64,000 bases of DNA from Enterococcus sp. BWR-S5 (GCF_016745255.1 NZ_JADOEQ010000020.1:1-64000); one strand, 5' to 3'. Counted from the stretch's first letter, positions 1-9,934 are shown. Translations and numbers: made by a program. The notes: a model not told the origin generated them from the sequence alone.

Positions 1-424
1 GATTTGGTTTTTAGTCGATTTCATTTTATCAGTTAGTTGTTCCTTTTTTGTGTTTGAACACTCAAAAAAGTGTTAGTGAGTTTTCCTTTAGGAATTTCCA
101 CCAACACAAAATATTATAGAGCCTATTTACGAAGATTCGTGAGTAGAAGGCAGTTTTAGTATTTGATAAGGAAACCATCTGTCGGTTTTATTCATTTTGT
201 TCAGGCAGCTGTAATCATATCGAGGCGCTTTTCGTTTACGAGTTTCACCATGGTATGTTTCAAGAGCCAAGTAATCCAACCATTTAGCCTTTGATGGATT
301 CTGTTGCGATTGTCGAAGCACATAGCGTCTGGAATGGTTCCTATTTGGTTCTCAGGGAGGCAGAAAGTATGAATGTTTCTATATTTCCTATAAAGGTGTT
401 CTATATTTATCACTAAGAATCAAG

Positions 425-430
425 TATAAT
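425..430 (+). promoter_or_regulatory. probable -10 box of the acyltransferase gene
   Basis: A perfect TATAAT hexamer lies 38 bases before the start codon of the acyltransferase gene. No good -35 box is visible at 17 bases upstream, so the promoter may be weak or activator-dependent. The cre-like site begins 9 bases after this box, which is where a transcribing polymerase would be blocked. Confidence 0.5.
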
Positions 431-439
431 AAGCTATCG

Positions 440-453
440 GGTAAACGGTTACA
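440..453 (+). promoter_or_regulatory. cre-like CcpA operator
   Basis: The sequence GGTAAACGGTTACA matches the catabolite-responsive element consensus TGWAARCGYTWNCW at 12 of 14 positions. It lies just downstream of the -10 box and immediately upstream of the ribosome binding site at about 456-463. Position and match suggest catabolite repression of the acyltransferase gene. CcpA itself is not in the window. Confidence 0.55.
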
Positions 454-468
454 AAAAGGAGGGTATCA

Positions 469-2220
469 ATGAGACACTATAAAGAGGAATTATTACCGCT
501 ATTGGAAAAACTGCCAGTACCGGAACTGAACGATACAATGAGAGAGCTGGTGGAATGGGCCGCTCCATTTCTTAGTAATTACGAACAGGAAGAGTTCAAG
601 CAGCTGGTGGAGCGTTTCCAAGCGGAAGATGGACTACAGCTGCAAGAACGGCTGCAGGGTCATTGGCAGCAAACCGAGGACAGCTGGTTGGCTGATTTTT
701 GGCAGGACAGTTATTTAGGCGGGCGAGGCTGTGTGCAGAGTGAAACCAATTTTGGTTTGGTTATTAAAGAGGAGCACCATACTCAAGCGTTCTCTCGAGC
801 TGAAAAGGCCGCACAGTTAATTTATCAACTGACGAACGTTCATCTTGCTCTTGAGGAAGGCAGCTTTCCGTTAGAATATACAAGAAATGGTCAGCACTTA
901 GATATGTCCTATTATGGAAATTTGTTTGGGAGCTGCAGAATAGCTGGGCTTGAAAAGGATTCATTTTTCAAAAGTGAAGAAAAGAATAGTCATATCATTG
1001 TTTTAAATAGAGGAAGCTATTATCAGCTTAACGTTATAGATCAGTCAGGTAATCCATATTCGGTGAAAAATATTCTTGAAGCTATTCACTATATTTTGGC
1101 AGAGGAGCAATCCGCTGATGATGGAGAGAAAAATCTGGCATATTTAACAGGTGTGGAAAGAGAAACCGCTCATCTAGTGTATCAACAATTAATAGAAATA
1201 GAGGGAAATCAAAGAAATTGTGAGCTGATTGAAAATGCTTTGTTCGTAGTAAGCTTTACGGATGGAGAAGATAATTGTCCGGAAAACCGAGTGTCAACGA
1301 TGTTGTTAAATGGACAGGATCAGATTTTTACGAAAACAATTCAGGCGCTGATTACTGAAAATGGCACCATTGGATTTAATATCGAGCATACCGCTGTAGA
1401 TGGTGTACCAACCATGAACATACTGGCGCAGGCTTTTGCTGACTTTGATAATGAACCGCTGGCTGACAACGAGGAACAAACAGAGTTGTTGGTTAATAAA
1501 CTTTCCTGGCAGTTCACGCCAAAGTTGCTTAAAGCTTTAGCACAATGCCGCCTCGCTGTAGAGGAAGAATCCAAGGCTTATCATATCTACCATCGAGTGA
1601 TAGAAGGGCTGGGGAAAAATCAGTTAAAGGAGCTCAGAATCAGCCCTGATGCTTATTTCCATGTTGCTTTGGCGGTAGCCCAAAAGGATGTATTTGGAAG
1701 GCTGGAATCTGTGTACGAGCCAGTTGCAATGCGCGGCTTTTATGGTGGTCGGACTGAATGCGCACGTTCCTTGAGTCAAGAAAAAAAGGAGTTTTCAGAA
1801 GCGTTCCTGAATCAAGAAAAGCCCCTTGAACCTGCTGAACTGGCTGATTTATTTCAGCAAGCCATAACCGCACACTCGAATCGGTTGGTCAGATGCCAAA
1901 AAGGGTTAGGTGTGGAGAGACATTTGTTCGGTTTGGAAAAGATGGCAGATGAGTCACTTAATGCTACTTATTTTTTCGAGTCAGAAGGCATTAAGAAGCT
2001 GACAAGGAACTTTATTTCGACAACAGGAATTCCAAATGAGCTGTTGGAATCGTTCAGTTTTTGTCCGGTAGACTCAGAAGGATTTGGCTTGTATTATGGC
2101 ATTCTTGAAGATAGGATTGTTTTGACTCTTTCTTCAAGAAAAGAAAGAATGCATGAAGGGGAGCAGCTGGTCCAAAAGCTGGAGTATTATTTGTTGGCAC
2201 TGTTGGATATCGTAAAGTAA
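469..2220 (+). CDS. choline/carnitine O-acyltransferase family protein
   Basis: A 583-residue protein with the hallmarks of the choline/carnitine acyltransferase fold. EHTAVDG at residues 306-312 carries the probable catalytic histidine (His307), and GGRTE at about 426-430 corresponds to the conserved substrate/CoA-binding motif. Members transfer acyl groups between CoA and a hydroxylated quaternary amine. The length agrees with the animal-type enzymes, which are uncommon in bacteria. No signal peptide or membrane segment is visible, so it is probably cytoplasmic. AAAGGAGGG precedes the ATG at good spacing. The gene is monocistronic, with a cre-like site in front and a terminator behind. The true acyl acceptor cannot be told from sequence. 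Confidence 0.8.
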   Translation: MRHYKEELLPLLEKLPVPELNDTMRELVEWAAPFLSNYEQEEFKQLVERFQAEDGLQLQERLQGHWQQTEDSWLADFWQDSYLGGRGCVQSETNFGLVIKEEHHTQAFSRAEKAAQLIYQLTNVHLALEEGSFPLEYTRNGQHLDMSYYGNLFGSCRIAGLEKDSFFKSEEKNSHIIVLNRGSYYQLNVIDQSGNPYSVKNILEAIHYILAEEQSADDGEKNLAYLTGVERETAHLVYQQLIEIEGNQRNCELIENALFVVSFTDGEDNCPENRVSTMLLNGQDQIFTKTIQALITENGTIGFNIEHTAVDGVPTMNILAQAFADFDNEPLADNEEQTELLVNKLSWQFTPKLLKALAQCRLAVEEESKAYHIYHRVIEGLGKNQLKELRISPDAYFHVALAVAQKDVFGRLESVYEPVAMRGFYGGRTECARSLSQEKKEFSEAFLNQEKPLEPAELADLFQQAITAHSNRLVRCQKGLGVERHLFGLEKMADESLNATYFFESEGIKKLTRNFISTTGIPNELLESFSFCPVDSEGFGLYYGILEDRIVLTLSSRKERMHEGEQLVQKLEYYLLALLDIVK

Positions 2221-2379
2221 TAATGATATAAAGCCAATCAAGTATTCAACATTCCTATCATGTTTTTGTCTGGAGAAATCATCAGTAAATTAAAGAATTT
2301 TTTTGACTGTGCTTAGCCGCGTCATTTTAACAATTACCATGATACATTTTTTGTTATATAAAAATGCAAATACTATATT

Positions 2380-2409
2380 AAAAAGACAGTGAGTACTCAC
2401 TGTCTTTTT
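2380..2409. terminator. bidirectional terminator
   Basis: A perfect 13-bp stem (AAAAAGACAGTGA and its complement) closes on a four-base loop and has A and T tracts on its two sides. It can stop transcription from the acyltransferase gene and from the convergent ABC-F gene. Confidence 0.85.
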
Positions 2410-2438
2410 AAACGTTCATTCAAGGTTATTGAGAAAAA

Positions 2439-4376
2439 TTACCCGCCCATTTCTTCCAGTTCTAAGCTAAGCACTTCCCAAGCATTCAGTTGTTCTTCTT
2501 GCTCAGCACGCTTTTCTTCCAGCTCTTTGTTCAAGGCCATTAGCTGAACATGGTCTTCTACCATCTCAGGTCGACTCATTTCTGCTTCTAACTCATCAAT
2601 TCGTTCATCCAGTAAAGCCAGATTTTCTTCGACTTGAGTAACTTTTCTTTTCAGAGTACGAATCAGCTTTTGTGCTTCTTTATTTAGATAAAAATCATTT
2701 TTGGTAGTAGTAGCAACTGCTTCTTCCGATGCTTGGTCTGCTGCTGCCAATGCGGCCAGCTCTTCTTCCTCTTTTTTCTTTTCTAAATAATAATCGTAAT
2801 CACCTAAGTACAATTTACTACCATTTTCAGATAGTTCAATGACCTTCGTTGCGATACGGTTGATGAAATATCGGTCATGGGAAACAAAAAGCAGCGTGCC
2901 TTCATAGTCAATCAAGGCATTCTCCAGTACTTCCTTGTTATCAATATCAAGGTGATTCGTAGGCTCATCGAGAATCAGAAAATTTTCTTTGTCCATTGAC
3001 AGCTTGGCAAGTGCCACGCGTGCTTTTTCCCCACCACTAAGTAAAGGGATGGTTTTTTCTACATCGTTACCACTGAATAGAAAGCTCCCCAGCACATTAC
3101 GGATATCCTTTTCCGGTGTTGTCGGGTGTTCGTCCCAAAGCTCGGCTAAAACCGTTTTATTCCCATGAAGATTTGCCTGCTCCTGATCGTAATAACCAAT
3201 GGAAACATTTGTACCAAGGGAGAGGTCACCCTTGATGAAGGGGAGCTTGCCGATGATTGATTTAAGTAATGTGGATTTACCAATTCCATTAGGTCCGACT
3301 AACGCAATTGCTTCTTGCCTGCGAACATCCATATTAATAGGAGCGGACAAAACACTATCATCATAGCCGATTGCACCATCTTCTAATTGTAAGACAACGT
3401 TCCCAGAGGTTTTCTCAATTCCAAAAAGAAAATTGGCTGATTTTTCATCGCCTTGCGGTCGATCCAATCGTTCCATCTTTTCCAAGGTCTTGCGACGACT
3501 TTGAGCCCGTTTGGTTGTAGAAGCACGTACCAGATTGCGGGCGACGAAATCCTCTAATTTTTGGATTTCTGTTTGCTGTTTTTCGAAAGCTTTCCACTCA
3601 CTAGCCAGCTGCTCAGCTTTAAGCTTCAAATATTTTGAGTAATTGCCTTTATAGTAATGCATTTTTCTGCGGCTCAGCTCATAGATTTCAGTGACCACTT
3701 TGTCTAAGAAGTAACGGTCATGTGAAACAATCAGTAAAGCGCCGGAATAATTAGGCAGATAGCCCTCCAACCAGGAAAGGGTTTCGATGTCCAGGTGGTT
3801 TGTCGGTTCATCCAAAATTAAAATATCCGGTTTCTGCAGCAGCATACGTGCCAACGCAAGTCGAGTCTTTTGACCACCGGAAAGGGCATTAATTGGTCGA
3901 TTATAAAAGCTCTCGTCAAAGCCAAAACCGTGTAAGACAGAGCGAATTTCATTCTCCATGCCATAACCATTACCATCAGCAAACTCCTGCTGTAAACGGT
4001 CGTATTCCTTCATTAAATTAGGATATTCTGCTGTTTCTGGGTCAGTTTGACTAATCAGCTGTTCCAGTTCCCGCATTCGATTTTCCATTTGAATCAGAGC
4101 AGAGAACGCCTGCAGCATCTCATCCCAAACGTTTTTATCGGAATCAAGTCCAGTATCCTGCGCTAAGTAGCCCAATGTTGCTGTTTTGCTTTTAGCAATT
4201 GTACCGGCATCTGTAGGGTCAATTCCAGCTATAATTTTCAGAAGTGTCGATTTTCCGGCCCCGTTTCGGCCAACCAATGCAATCCTGCTGTTGTCTGCAA
4301 TTTCCATTTGTATATTTTCAAACAAAGTCTCAGCCCCAAAGTAGCGGGCAATTTGATTTGCCTGTAGTAGAATCAT
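2439..4376 (-). CDS. ydiF: ABC-F family ATP-binding protein, YdiF-like
   Basis: A 645-residue soluble protein with two ABC ATPase domains in tandem and no membrane segments, the plan of ABC-F translation factors. The first domain has Walker A GRNGAGKST near residue 37, the signature LSGGQ and LDEPTNHLD. The second has GPNGIGKST, LSGGE and another LDEPTNHLD. A charged linker joins the domains, and the last 80 or so residues are a predicted coiled coil. ABC-F proteins act at the ribosome E site. The position beside rex and groESL matches ydiF in Bacillus subtilis, which supports a housekeeping role over a dedicated antibiotic-resistance factor, though resistance cannot be excluded. Confidence 0.88.
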   Translation of the reverse strand: MILLQANQIARYFGAETLFENIQMEIADNSRIALVGRNGAGKSTLLKIIAGIDPTDAGTIAKSKTATLGYLAQDTGLDSDKNVWDEMLQAFSALIQMENRMRELEQLISQTDPETAEYPNLMKEYDRLQQEFADGNGYGMENEIRSVLHGFGFDESFYNRPINALSGGQKTRLALARMLLQKPDILILDEPTNHLDIETLSWLEGYLPNYSGALLIVSHDRYFLDKVVTEIYELSRRKMHYYKGNYSKYLKLKAEQLASEWKAFEKQQTEIQKLEDFVARNLVRASTTKRAQSRRKTLEKMERLDRPQGDEKSANFLFGIEKTSGNVVLQLEDGAIGYDDSVLSAPINMDVRRQEAIALVGPNGIGKSTLLKSIIGKLPFIKGDLSLGTNVSIGYYDQEQANLHGNKTVLAELWDEHPTTPEKDIRNVLGSFLFSGNDVEKTIPLLSGGEKARVALAKLSMDKENFLILDEPTNHLDIDNKEVLENALIDYEGTLLFVSHDRYFINRIATKVIELSENGSKLYLGDYDYYLEKKKEEEELAALAAADQASEEAVATTTKNDFYLNKEAQKLIRTLKRKVTQVEENLALLDERIDELEAEMSRPEMVEDHVQLMALNKELEEKRAEQEEQLNAWEVLSLELEEMGG

Positions 4377-4507
4377 AAATTTGTCCTCATTTCAGTTTAA
4401 TCCTACTCAGTGTAGCATAAAAAGTGGAAAAATTCAGGTCTGTAAAATGATACAGTTTGAGAATATGTTCCATTTTAGAAATAAATAGTATTTTATGAGC
4501 AGTAACG

Positions 4508-4537
4508 TTGCTTTTTAGCTTGTAAAACTGCTATTAT
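4508..4537 (+). promoter_or_regulatory. probable rex promoter
   Basis: TTGCTT at 4508-4513 and TATTAT at 4532-4537 are separated by 18 bases. Transcription would begin near 4544, giving a short leader before the GTG start. I found no Rex-type operator (TTGTGA with a spaced TCACAA) in this stretch, so autoregulation is not supported. Confidence 0.45.
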
Positions 4538-4573
4538 TAAATGTGGAGATATTGAATAGTTGGAGGTATGAAT

Positions 4574-5227
4574 GTGAAAGAACAAACGATACCAAAAGCC
4601 ACAGCTCGTAGGCTTCCTTTATATTATAGGTATTTACGTATTTTATACGATGCAGGTAAAAGCAAAGTTTCTTCAACCGAGTTGAGTGAAGCTGTTCAAG
4701 TAGACAGTGCGACCATTCGTCGAGATTTCTCTTATTTTGGAGAACTGGGCAAACGCGGTTATGGATATGATGTTGAAAACTTGATGAACTTCTTCGGTAA
4801 AACACTGAACGATGACGAATTGACAAATGTTGCGTTGATTGGTGTTGGTAATCTGGGAAGTGCCTTATTGAAATATAAATTTCATCAAAGCAACAGTATT
4901 CGAGTGAGTTGTGCTTTTGACATCAATGAAGATATCGTTGGCAGAATCGTGGACGGTGTTCCCGTGTATCCAATCGATGACATGATGGAGCAGATTAAGA
5001 TTCAACAAATTGAGGTAGCGATTTTGACCTTACCGGCAAGAAAAGCCCAAGATGTGGTGAATCAGTTGGCAGAAGCAGGAATCAAAGGGATTTTAAACTT
5101 TACGATTGCTCGTTTAGCGGCCCCTTCAGATGTGCTGATTCAAAATGTTGATTTGACAAATGAGCTGCAGACATTGATTTATTTCCTGCATAATGACGAT
5201 CTTGTTGAAACAGAAGAAAAAGAATAA
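4574..5227 (+). CDS. rex: redox-sensing transcriptional repressor Rex
   Basis: Rex senses the NADH/NAD+ ratio and represses fermentation and respiration genes when NADH is low. The N-terminal 70 or so residues form the winged helix (ATARRLPLYYRYL, then SATIRRDFSYFGELGKRG). A Rossmann domain follows with GVGNLGSAL for the dinucleotide, and the C-terminal helix is the domain-swap segment. I place the start at GTG 4574: the ATG at 4568 is only one base from GGAGG, whereas the GTG has a 7-base gap and gives the usual beginning MKEQTIPKATA. That makes 217 residues, normal for the family. Confidence 0.95.
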   Translation: MKEQTIPKATARRLPLYYRYLRILYDAGKSKVSSTELSEAVQVDSATIRRDFSYFGELGKRGYGYDVENLMNFFGKTLNDDELTNVALIGVGNLGSALLKYKFHQSNSIRVSCAFDINEDIVGRIVDGVPVYPIDDMMEQIKIQQIEVAILTLPARKAQDVVNQLAEAGIKGILNFTIARLAAPSDVLIQNVDLTNELQTLIYFLHNDDLVETEEKE

Positions 5228-5235
5228 TAAGAACA

Positions 5236-5268
5236 AAAACGGCTGAAGCGATTTGCTTCAGCCGTTTT
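5236..5268. terminator. terminator between rex and ydiL
   Basis: A 14-bp perfect stem, AAAACGGCTGAAGC with its complement, closes on a five-base loop. The A and T runs at the two sides make it usable in both directions, ending rex on the plus strand and ydiL on the minus strand. Confidence 0.88.
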
Positions 5269-5313
5269 ACTGTTTTTCATGATAACTATAGATTTTGTGT
5301 CCAAAGGTAGGGT

Positions 5314-5979
5314 TCACTTCGGCAATTCTATAATGCCATAATGAACAATCAATTGAACGACAACGACTAGTGTATTCATTCCGCAATGACTGATAATGGA
5401 TGTCCAAATTTTTCCGGTCATTTTATATAGAATTGCAAAGAACAACCCTAGGAAGAAATAGACAAAAAAGTTTCCATCAAAGTGAATAATTGAAAATAGT
5501 GCAGAGCTGATAAGTGCAGCTAGCCAGAAGCCGGTTTTTTCAAATGTGAATAGTTCAGTCAATGAACGTCTGAAAACAAATTCTTCCATAATCGGTCCGC
5601 CGATTACTGTTGCCAGAATAAATAACTTGTTGTCAACGATGATTGAAATAATGCTTTCGGTATTTTCAGAGCTTGGCTCAGTATTGGTAATGGCTGTTTG
5701 AATCCCCATCACAATTGCTTGCAGGAAAATAGCGATTAAAATGCCGCTGACACCTAGTAACAAGATGAATACCGGTGAAGACAGCTTTCCTTCTTTTTCA
5801 ATCATTGTCGGCTGTTTGTCCTTAAAGTAGAGATAAATCATTAATCCGGCACCTAAAATGTAAGCAACCGTGGATGCTGTGATAACTAGGCTTTGGGAAA
5901 AGGGCGCAACCACTAAAGGTGATAGGTAAACGGCCAGATAAAGCAGAATCATTGTGATGCTCGTCTTTTTTGCAGACAT
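5314..5979 (-). CDS. ydiL: CPBP-family membrane metalloprotease, YdiL-like
   Basis: A 221-residue polytopic membrane protein with the three motifs of the CPBP (CAAX protease and bacteriocin-processing) family: EEFVFRR at about residue 130, FSIIHF, and HCGMN near the C-terminus. The glutamates, histidines and asparagine of these motifs are the expected metal and catalytic site. Members cleave or modify membrane-embedded substrates, and some give bacteriocin self-immunity. The substrate here is unknown. It lies downstream of the small ydiK-like gene on the same strand, as in Bacillus. AGGAGG stands before the ATG. Confidence 0.85.
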   Translation of the reverse strand: MSAKKTSITMILLYLAVYLSPLVVAPFSQSLVITASTVAYILGAGLMIYLYFKDKQPTMIEKEGKLSSPVFILLLGVSGILIAIFLQAIVMGIQTAITNTEPSSENTESIISIIVDNKLFILATVIGGPIMEEFVFRRSLTELFTFEKTGFWLAALISSALFSIIHFDGNFFVYFFLGLFFAILYKMTGKIWTSIISHCGMNTLVVVVQLIVHYGIIELPK

Positions 5980-6149
5980 GGAGAACCTCCTTTCAATTTT
6001 TGCAATTACTTAGAAGTATAGCACAGGGAAAACAATTTCTGTATAGAAATTCCGTAAAAGATGTTACCTATAAATTCTTGTTAAATACTTCTGGCAGCTG
6101 ACTATTTACCGAATGTGAAGATTAAAAGGATTCTAAAGCTGTCGTAAGA

Positions 6150-6323
6150 TTATTTTTTTCGGTAGCCTAAAAGCAGAAAAATAAATACGCCAAAAAACAG
6201 AGCTTCCCATAAGGTGGATGTCCAATTAAATTCTCTGTCTACATCGAAAAAAAAGTTTCCAATGTTGGCGACTAAAAGATAGAGAGCTGTCAATCCGATC
6301 GTTTGAGCCAATCGTTGTTTCAT
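6150..6323 (-). CDS. ydiK: small membrane protein, YdiK-like (DUF4305)
   Basis: A 57-residue protein easily missed by length cut-offs. Its reverse-strand ATG at 6323 follows AGGAGG with good spacing. The translation starts MKQRLAQTIGLTALYLLVAN, has a second hydrophobic stretch (LWEALFFGVFIFLLLG) and ends in the basic tail YRKK, so two membrane helices are expected. Size, topology and place directly upstream of ydiL and divergent from groESL match YdiK of Bacillus subtilis. No biochemical role is known to me. The 170 bases between it and ydiL hold nothing I recognise. Confidence 0.75.
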   Translation of the reverse strand: MKQRLAQTIGLTALYLLVANIGNFFFDVDREFNWTSTLWEALFFGVFIFLLLGYRKK

Positions 6324-6482
6324 TGTGGTCCTCCTTTCACTGTCTTTATAGCTTGAAGTACGACGTCATTTTTTATGACCATATTACTGGTCTTATTTTA
6401 CCATGAAGCTGCGAAGAGGATATAGTAGAACAGTAATTAAAAGCCTGAGTTTAAAGAAAAAATTTTTTTCCATACAAAAGAC

Positions 6483-6511
6483 TTGCAATACAAAAGAGAA
6501 ATGAGTATTAT
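6483..6511 (+). promoter_or_regulatory. groESL promoter
   Basis: TTGCAA at 6483-6488 and TATTAT at 6506-6511 with a 17-base spacer form a vegetative promoter. The CIRCE operator begins 12 bases after the -10 box, covering the transcription start. Confidence 0.75.
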
Positions 6512-6523
6512 AAATAGTGTGAG

Positions 6524-6550
6524 TTAGCACTCTCGATATAAGAGTGCTAA
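6524..6550 (+). promoter_or_regulatory. CIRCE operator for HrcA
   Basis: TTAGCACTC at 6524-6532 and GAGTGCTAA at 6542-6550 are separated by exactly nine bases. This is the perfect consensus CIRCE element, bound by the heat-shock repressor HrcA. I saw no CtsR-type direct repeat in the same region, so HrcA looks like the main control. Confidence 0.97.
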
Positions 6551-6585
6551 AAATAAAAACTATTTCTATTATGGAGGGATTTATT

Positions 6586-6870
6586 GTGTTAAAACCATTA
6601 GGCGATCGCGTGATTCTTGAAGTCGCTCAAGAAGAAGAAAAAACAGTAGGAGGCATTGTTCTAGCTTCAGCTGCCAAAGAAAAACCGCAAAACGGAACAG
6701 TTATCGCAGTGGGAGAAGGCCGTGTTCTTGATAACGGTACAAAAGTTCCTGCAGAAGTTAAAGAAGGCGATACTGTTATGTTTGAAAAATATTCTGGAAC
6801 AGAAGTTAAATATGATGGCAAAGAATATTTAATCGTTTCCGGAAAAGATATCATTGCAATTGTCGAGTAA
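6586..6870 (+). CDS. groES: co-chaperonin GroES
   Basis: The 10-kDa cap of the GroEL folding chamber, in the cytoplasm. I place the start at GTG 6586, seven bases or so after GGAGGG, which gives [13 protein letters not shown] and 94 residues, the family norm. An upstream in-frame ATG at 6544 would lie inside the CIRCE operator and is rejected. The mobile-loop region containing GGIVLA and the C-terminal strand IIAIVE are present. It forms an operon with groEL, 57 bases downstream. Confidence 0.97.
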   Translation: MLKPLGDRVILEVAQEEEKTVGGIVLASAAKEKPQNGTVIAVGEGRVLDNGTKVPAEVKEGDTVMFEKYSGTEVKYDGKEYLIVSGKDIIAIVE

Positions 6871-6912
6871 GCCTCGATAGTCATAGAATTCAATTAATAT
6901 AACTAAAGATAA

Positions 6913-8556
<1,644 letters not shown>

Positions 8557-8571
8557 AATAGAAACAAGTGT

Positions 8572-8604
8572 AAGAACCTCGAAGATTATTCGAGGTTCTT
8601 TTTA
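8572..8604 (+). terminator. groESL terminator
   Basis: A 12-bp perfect stem AAGAACCTCGAA with its complement, a five-base loop and a T run. An almost identical hairpin occurs again at 9370-9405. Confidence 0.9.
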
Positions 8605-8877
8605 ATTTGTAAATAGCTTTTTTTGGAAAGAGACAGAACTTTTTGGAAATATTGACAGCTTATCACTTACCTCTTGCTTAGATTTTTTAGTTATACGATT
8701 ATAGATTGGCTAGGAGTAATAGAAGCTATCAGACTCATCAAAAGATTGTTAAGGATTACCAAATCTTCCGGTGTTTAATTTGAACCAAAAATGAGCAATG
8801 AGTTGATGAATCAGTAACAAGAATTATATTTTATTTCTTTTGACTAATTGATATACTAGAAAATAAAGGAGTTCTCT
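8605..8877. other. non-coding interval before the lipoprotein gene
   Basis: About 270 bases of AT-rich sequence with no reading frame I can support. TATACT at 8852-8857 could be the -10 box of the lipoprotein gene, but no good -35 box stands at the right distance. Confidence 0.4.
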
Positions 8878-9321
8878 ATGCGAAAAATATTTTTAAGTGC
8901 GGTATTTTTGGTAGTTGTTATTACTCTGGCAGCTTGTTCATCCAGCAGTAAGGGAACAACAGTCAGTAATACTGAAACTACAAGCAGCAGTGCTAAAGCA
9001 AGTATATCTGAAAAAGAATATGCCTCTTTGATTGGAACCTGGGAGTGTTTAGATGAAGCCGACAAAGGGGAAAAGGTCCATATAACTAAGAATGACAATC
9101 GTTTAACGATTGCATATGCGGATAGTGACAGTTACGAAACGGAATTTGTCTCTAAGTCTGAAGAAGCAGAAACTATTTACTACCGCTTTGAAAATAAAGA
9201 GGCTGAACTTGGGTACAACATCGATTTAATGAAGAATGGAAATATTACTTTAAACTTTGGTACAACCAATCCGGAAATGACAGGGTTAAGCAAACCAATG
9301 GAGTATAGAAGGATTGATTAA
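8878..9321 (+). CDS. small secreted lipoprotein of unknown function
   Basis: A 147-residue protein with a lipoprotein signal peptide: basic MRKIF, a hydrophobic core, and the lipobox LAAC with Cys about residue 21, followed by a Ser/Thr-rich tether of some 30 residues. The remaining 90 or so residues contain IGTWECLDEADKGEK and look like a compact beta-rich domain of the kind seen in small extracytoplasmic lipoproteins that begin with 'GTW'. I do not recognise a specific function. AAAGGAG precedes the ATG. The gene stands alone between two similar terminators. Confidence 0.75.
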   Translation: MRKIFLSAVFLVVVITLAACSSSSKGTTVSNTETTSSSAKASISEKEYASLIGTWECLDEADKGEKVHITKNDNRLTIAYADSDSYETEFVSKSEEAETIYYRFENKEAELGYNIDLMKNGNITLNFGTTNPEMTGLSKPMEYRRID

Positions 9322-9369
9322 TAATCTTGTGTTTTGATCCGGACAGCACATGTGTTAGTAGAAACAAAC

Positions 9370-9405
9370 AAAGAACCTCGAAGATTTTTCGAGGTTCTTT
9401 GTTTT
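9370..9405 (+). terminator. terminator after the lipoprotein gene
   Basis: The stem AAAGAACCTCGAA with its complement and following T-rich tail is nearly the same sequence as the groESL terminator 800 bases upstream. Both are preceded by GAAACAA. Confidence 0.88.
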
Positions 9406-9437
9406 CTGAAAAATAGCTCTTAATCTGATAGTGCGGG

Positions 9438-9644
9438 TTAAGCTGCAAATGTCAGACCGACAGCTCTTAAGCAATCTTTCATCACAGGTAGTGAAGATGG
9501 ACCGATCCCGTGAAAAGAGAGTACTTGTTTTTCAGTTAGTGAAGACAGCTTTTCAAAGGAGTTCACTTTTTCATGAAGCAATGCGCGTTGTGCCGGTCTT
9601 GATAATTTAGCTAAAAATTCTTGATAATCTATGAGGAACACCAC
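9438..9644 (-). CDS. small helix-hairpin-helix protein, RNA polymerase alpha-CTD-like
   Basis: A 68-residue protein, starting at GTG with AAGGAAAG upstream. It has LSRPAQRALLHEKVNSFEKL followed by LTEKQVLSFHGIGPSSLPVM, the helix-hairpin-helix pattern also found in the C-terminal domain of RNA polymerase alpha (a 'G-I-G' hairpin between helices). Such domains bind DNA without much sequence preference. Small stand-alone versions occur in many Firmicutes, but their role is not established. A plus-strand frame overlapping its 5' end has no ribosome binding site and is not accepted. Confidence 0.65.
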   Translation of the reverse strand: MVFLIDYQEFLAKLSRPAQRALLHEKVNSFEKLSSLTEKQVLSFHGIGPSSLPVMKDCLRAVGLTFAA

Positions 9645-9934
9645 TTTCCTTTTTTCTGATTATAGCAGAGAACTAAAAAATAATTTGTTTTTTTCAAAAG
9701 GCAGAGGTGAAAGACAATGTTTTTCTATAAACATTTTGATGTTAAAAATATTCTTTACGAGTGATTTTCATTTTCGGTTAAACTGTCTATATCAGAAAAA
9801 TAAGAGATATTACAACCGTTTTTTTATCTTAAAAACATCATAAATGTCATAAAAATGATAAAAAAAGAATGGAAAACATTAATTTTAGATGTTATCATTA
9901 TTGAGTAAAAAATAAATATTGAAGGAGAGAAAAA

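Larger units (their letters stand above)
1..468. other. left-edge non-coding region with possible insertion-sequence end
   Basis: I recognise no gene here. Short reading frames on the minus strand between 127 and 413 match no family I know and lack convincing ribosome binding sites. Read on the minus strand from about 123 towards 1, the sequence begins GGCTCTATAATATTTTGTG, which resembles the terminal inverted repeat of ISL3-family elements as I remember them. If so, the element extends out of the window to the left. That is an impression from memory, not an alignment. Confidence 0.3.

Noticed and set aside
127-413. Two minus-strand reading frames of 64 and 70 codons before the acyltransferase gene
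   Set aside because: They overlap each other in different frames, lack ribosome binding sites and resemble no family I know; they could at most be remnants.
4377-4573. Rex operator upstream of rex
   Set aside because: No TTGTGA with a correctly spaced TCACAA is present in the interval.
9631-9843. Plus-strand frame of 70 codons before the leucine-rich-repeat gene
   Set aside because: It has no ribosome binding site, overlaps the better-supported minus-strand helix-hairpin-helix gene, and its composition is that of an AT-rich spacer.
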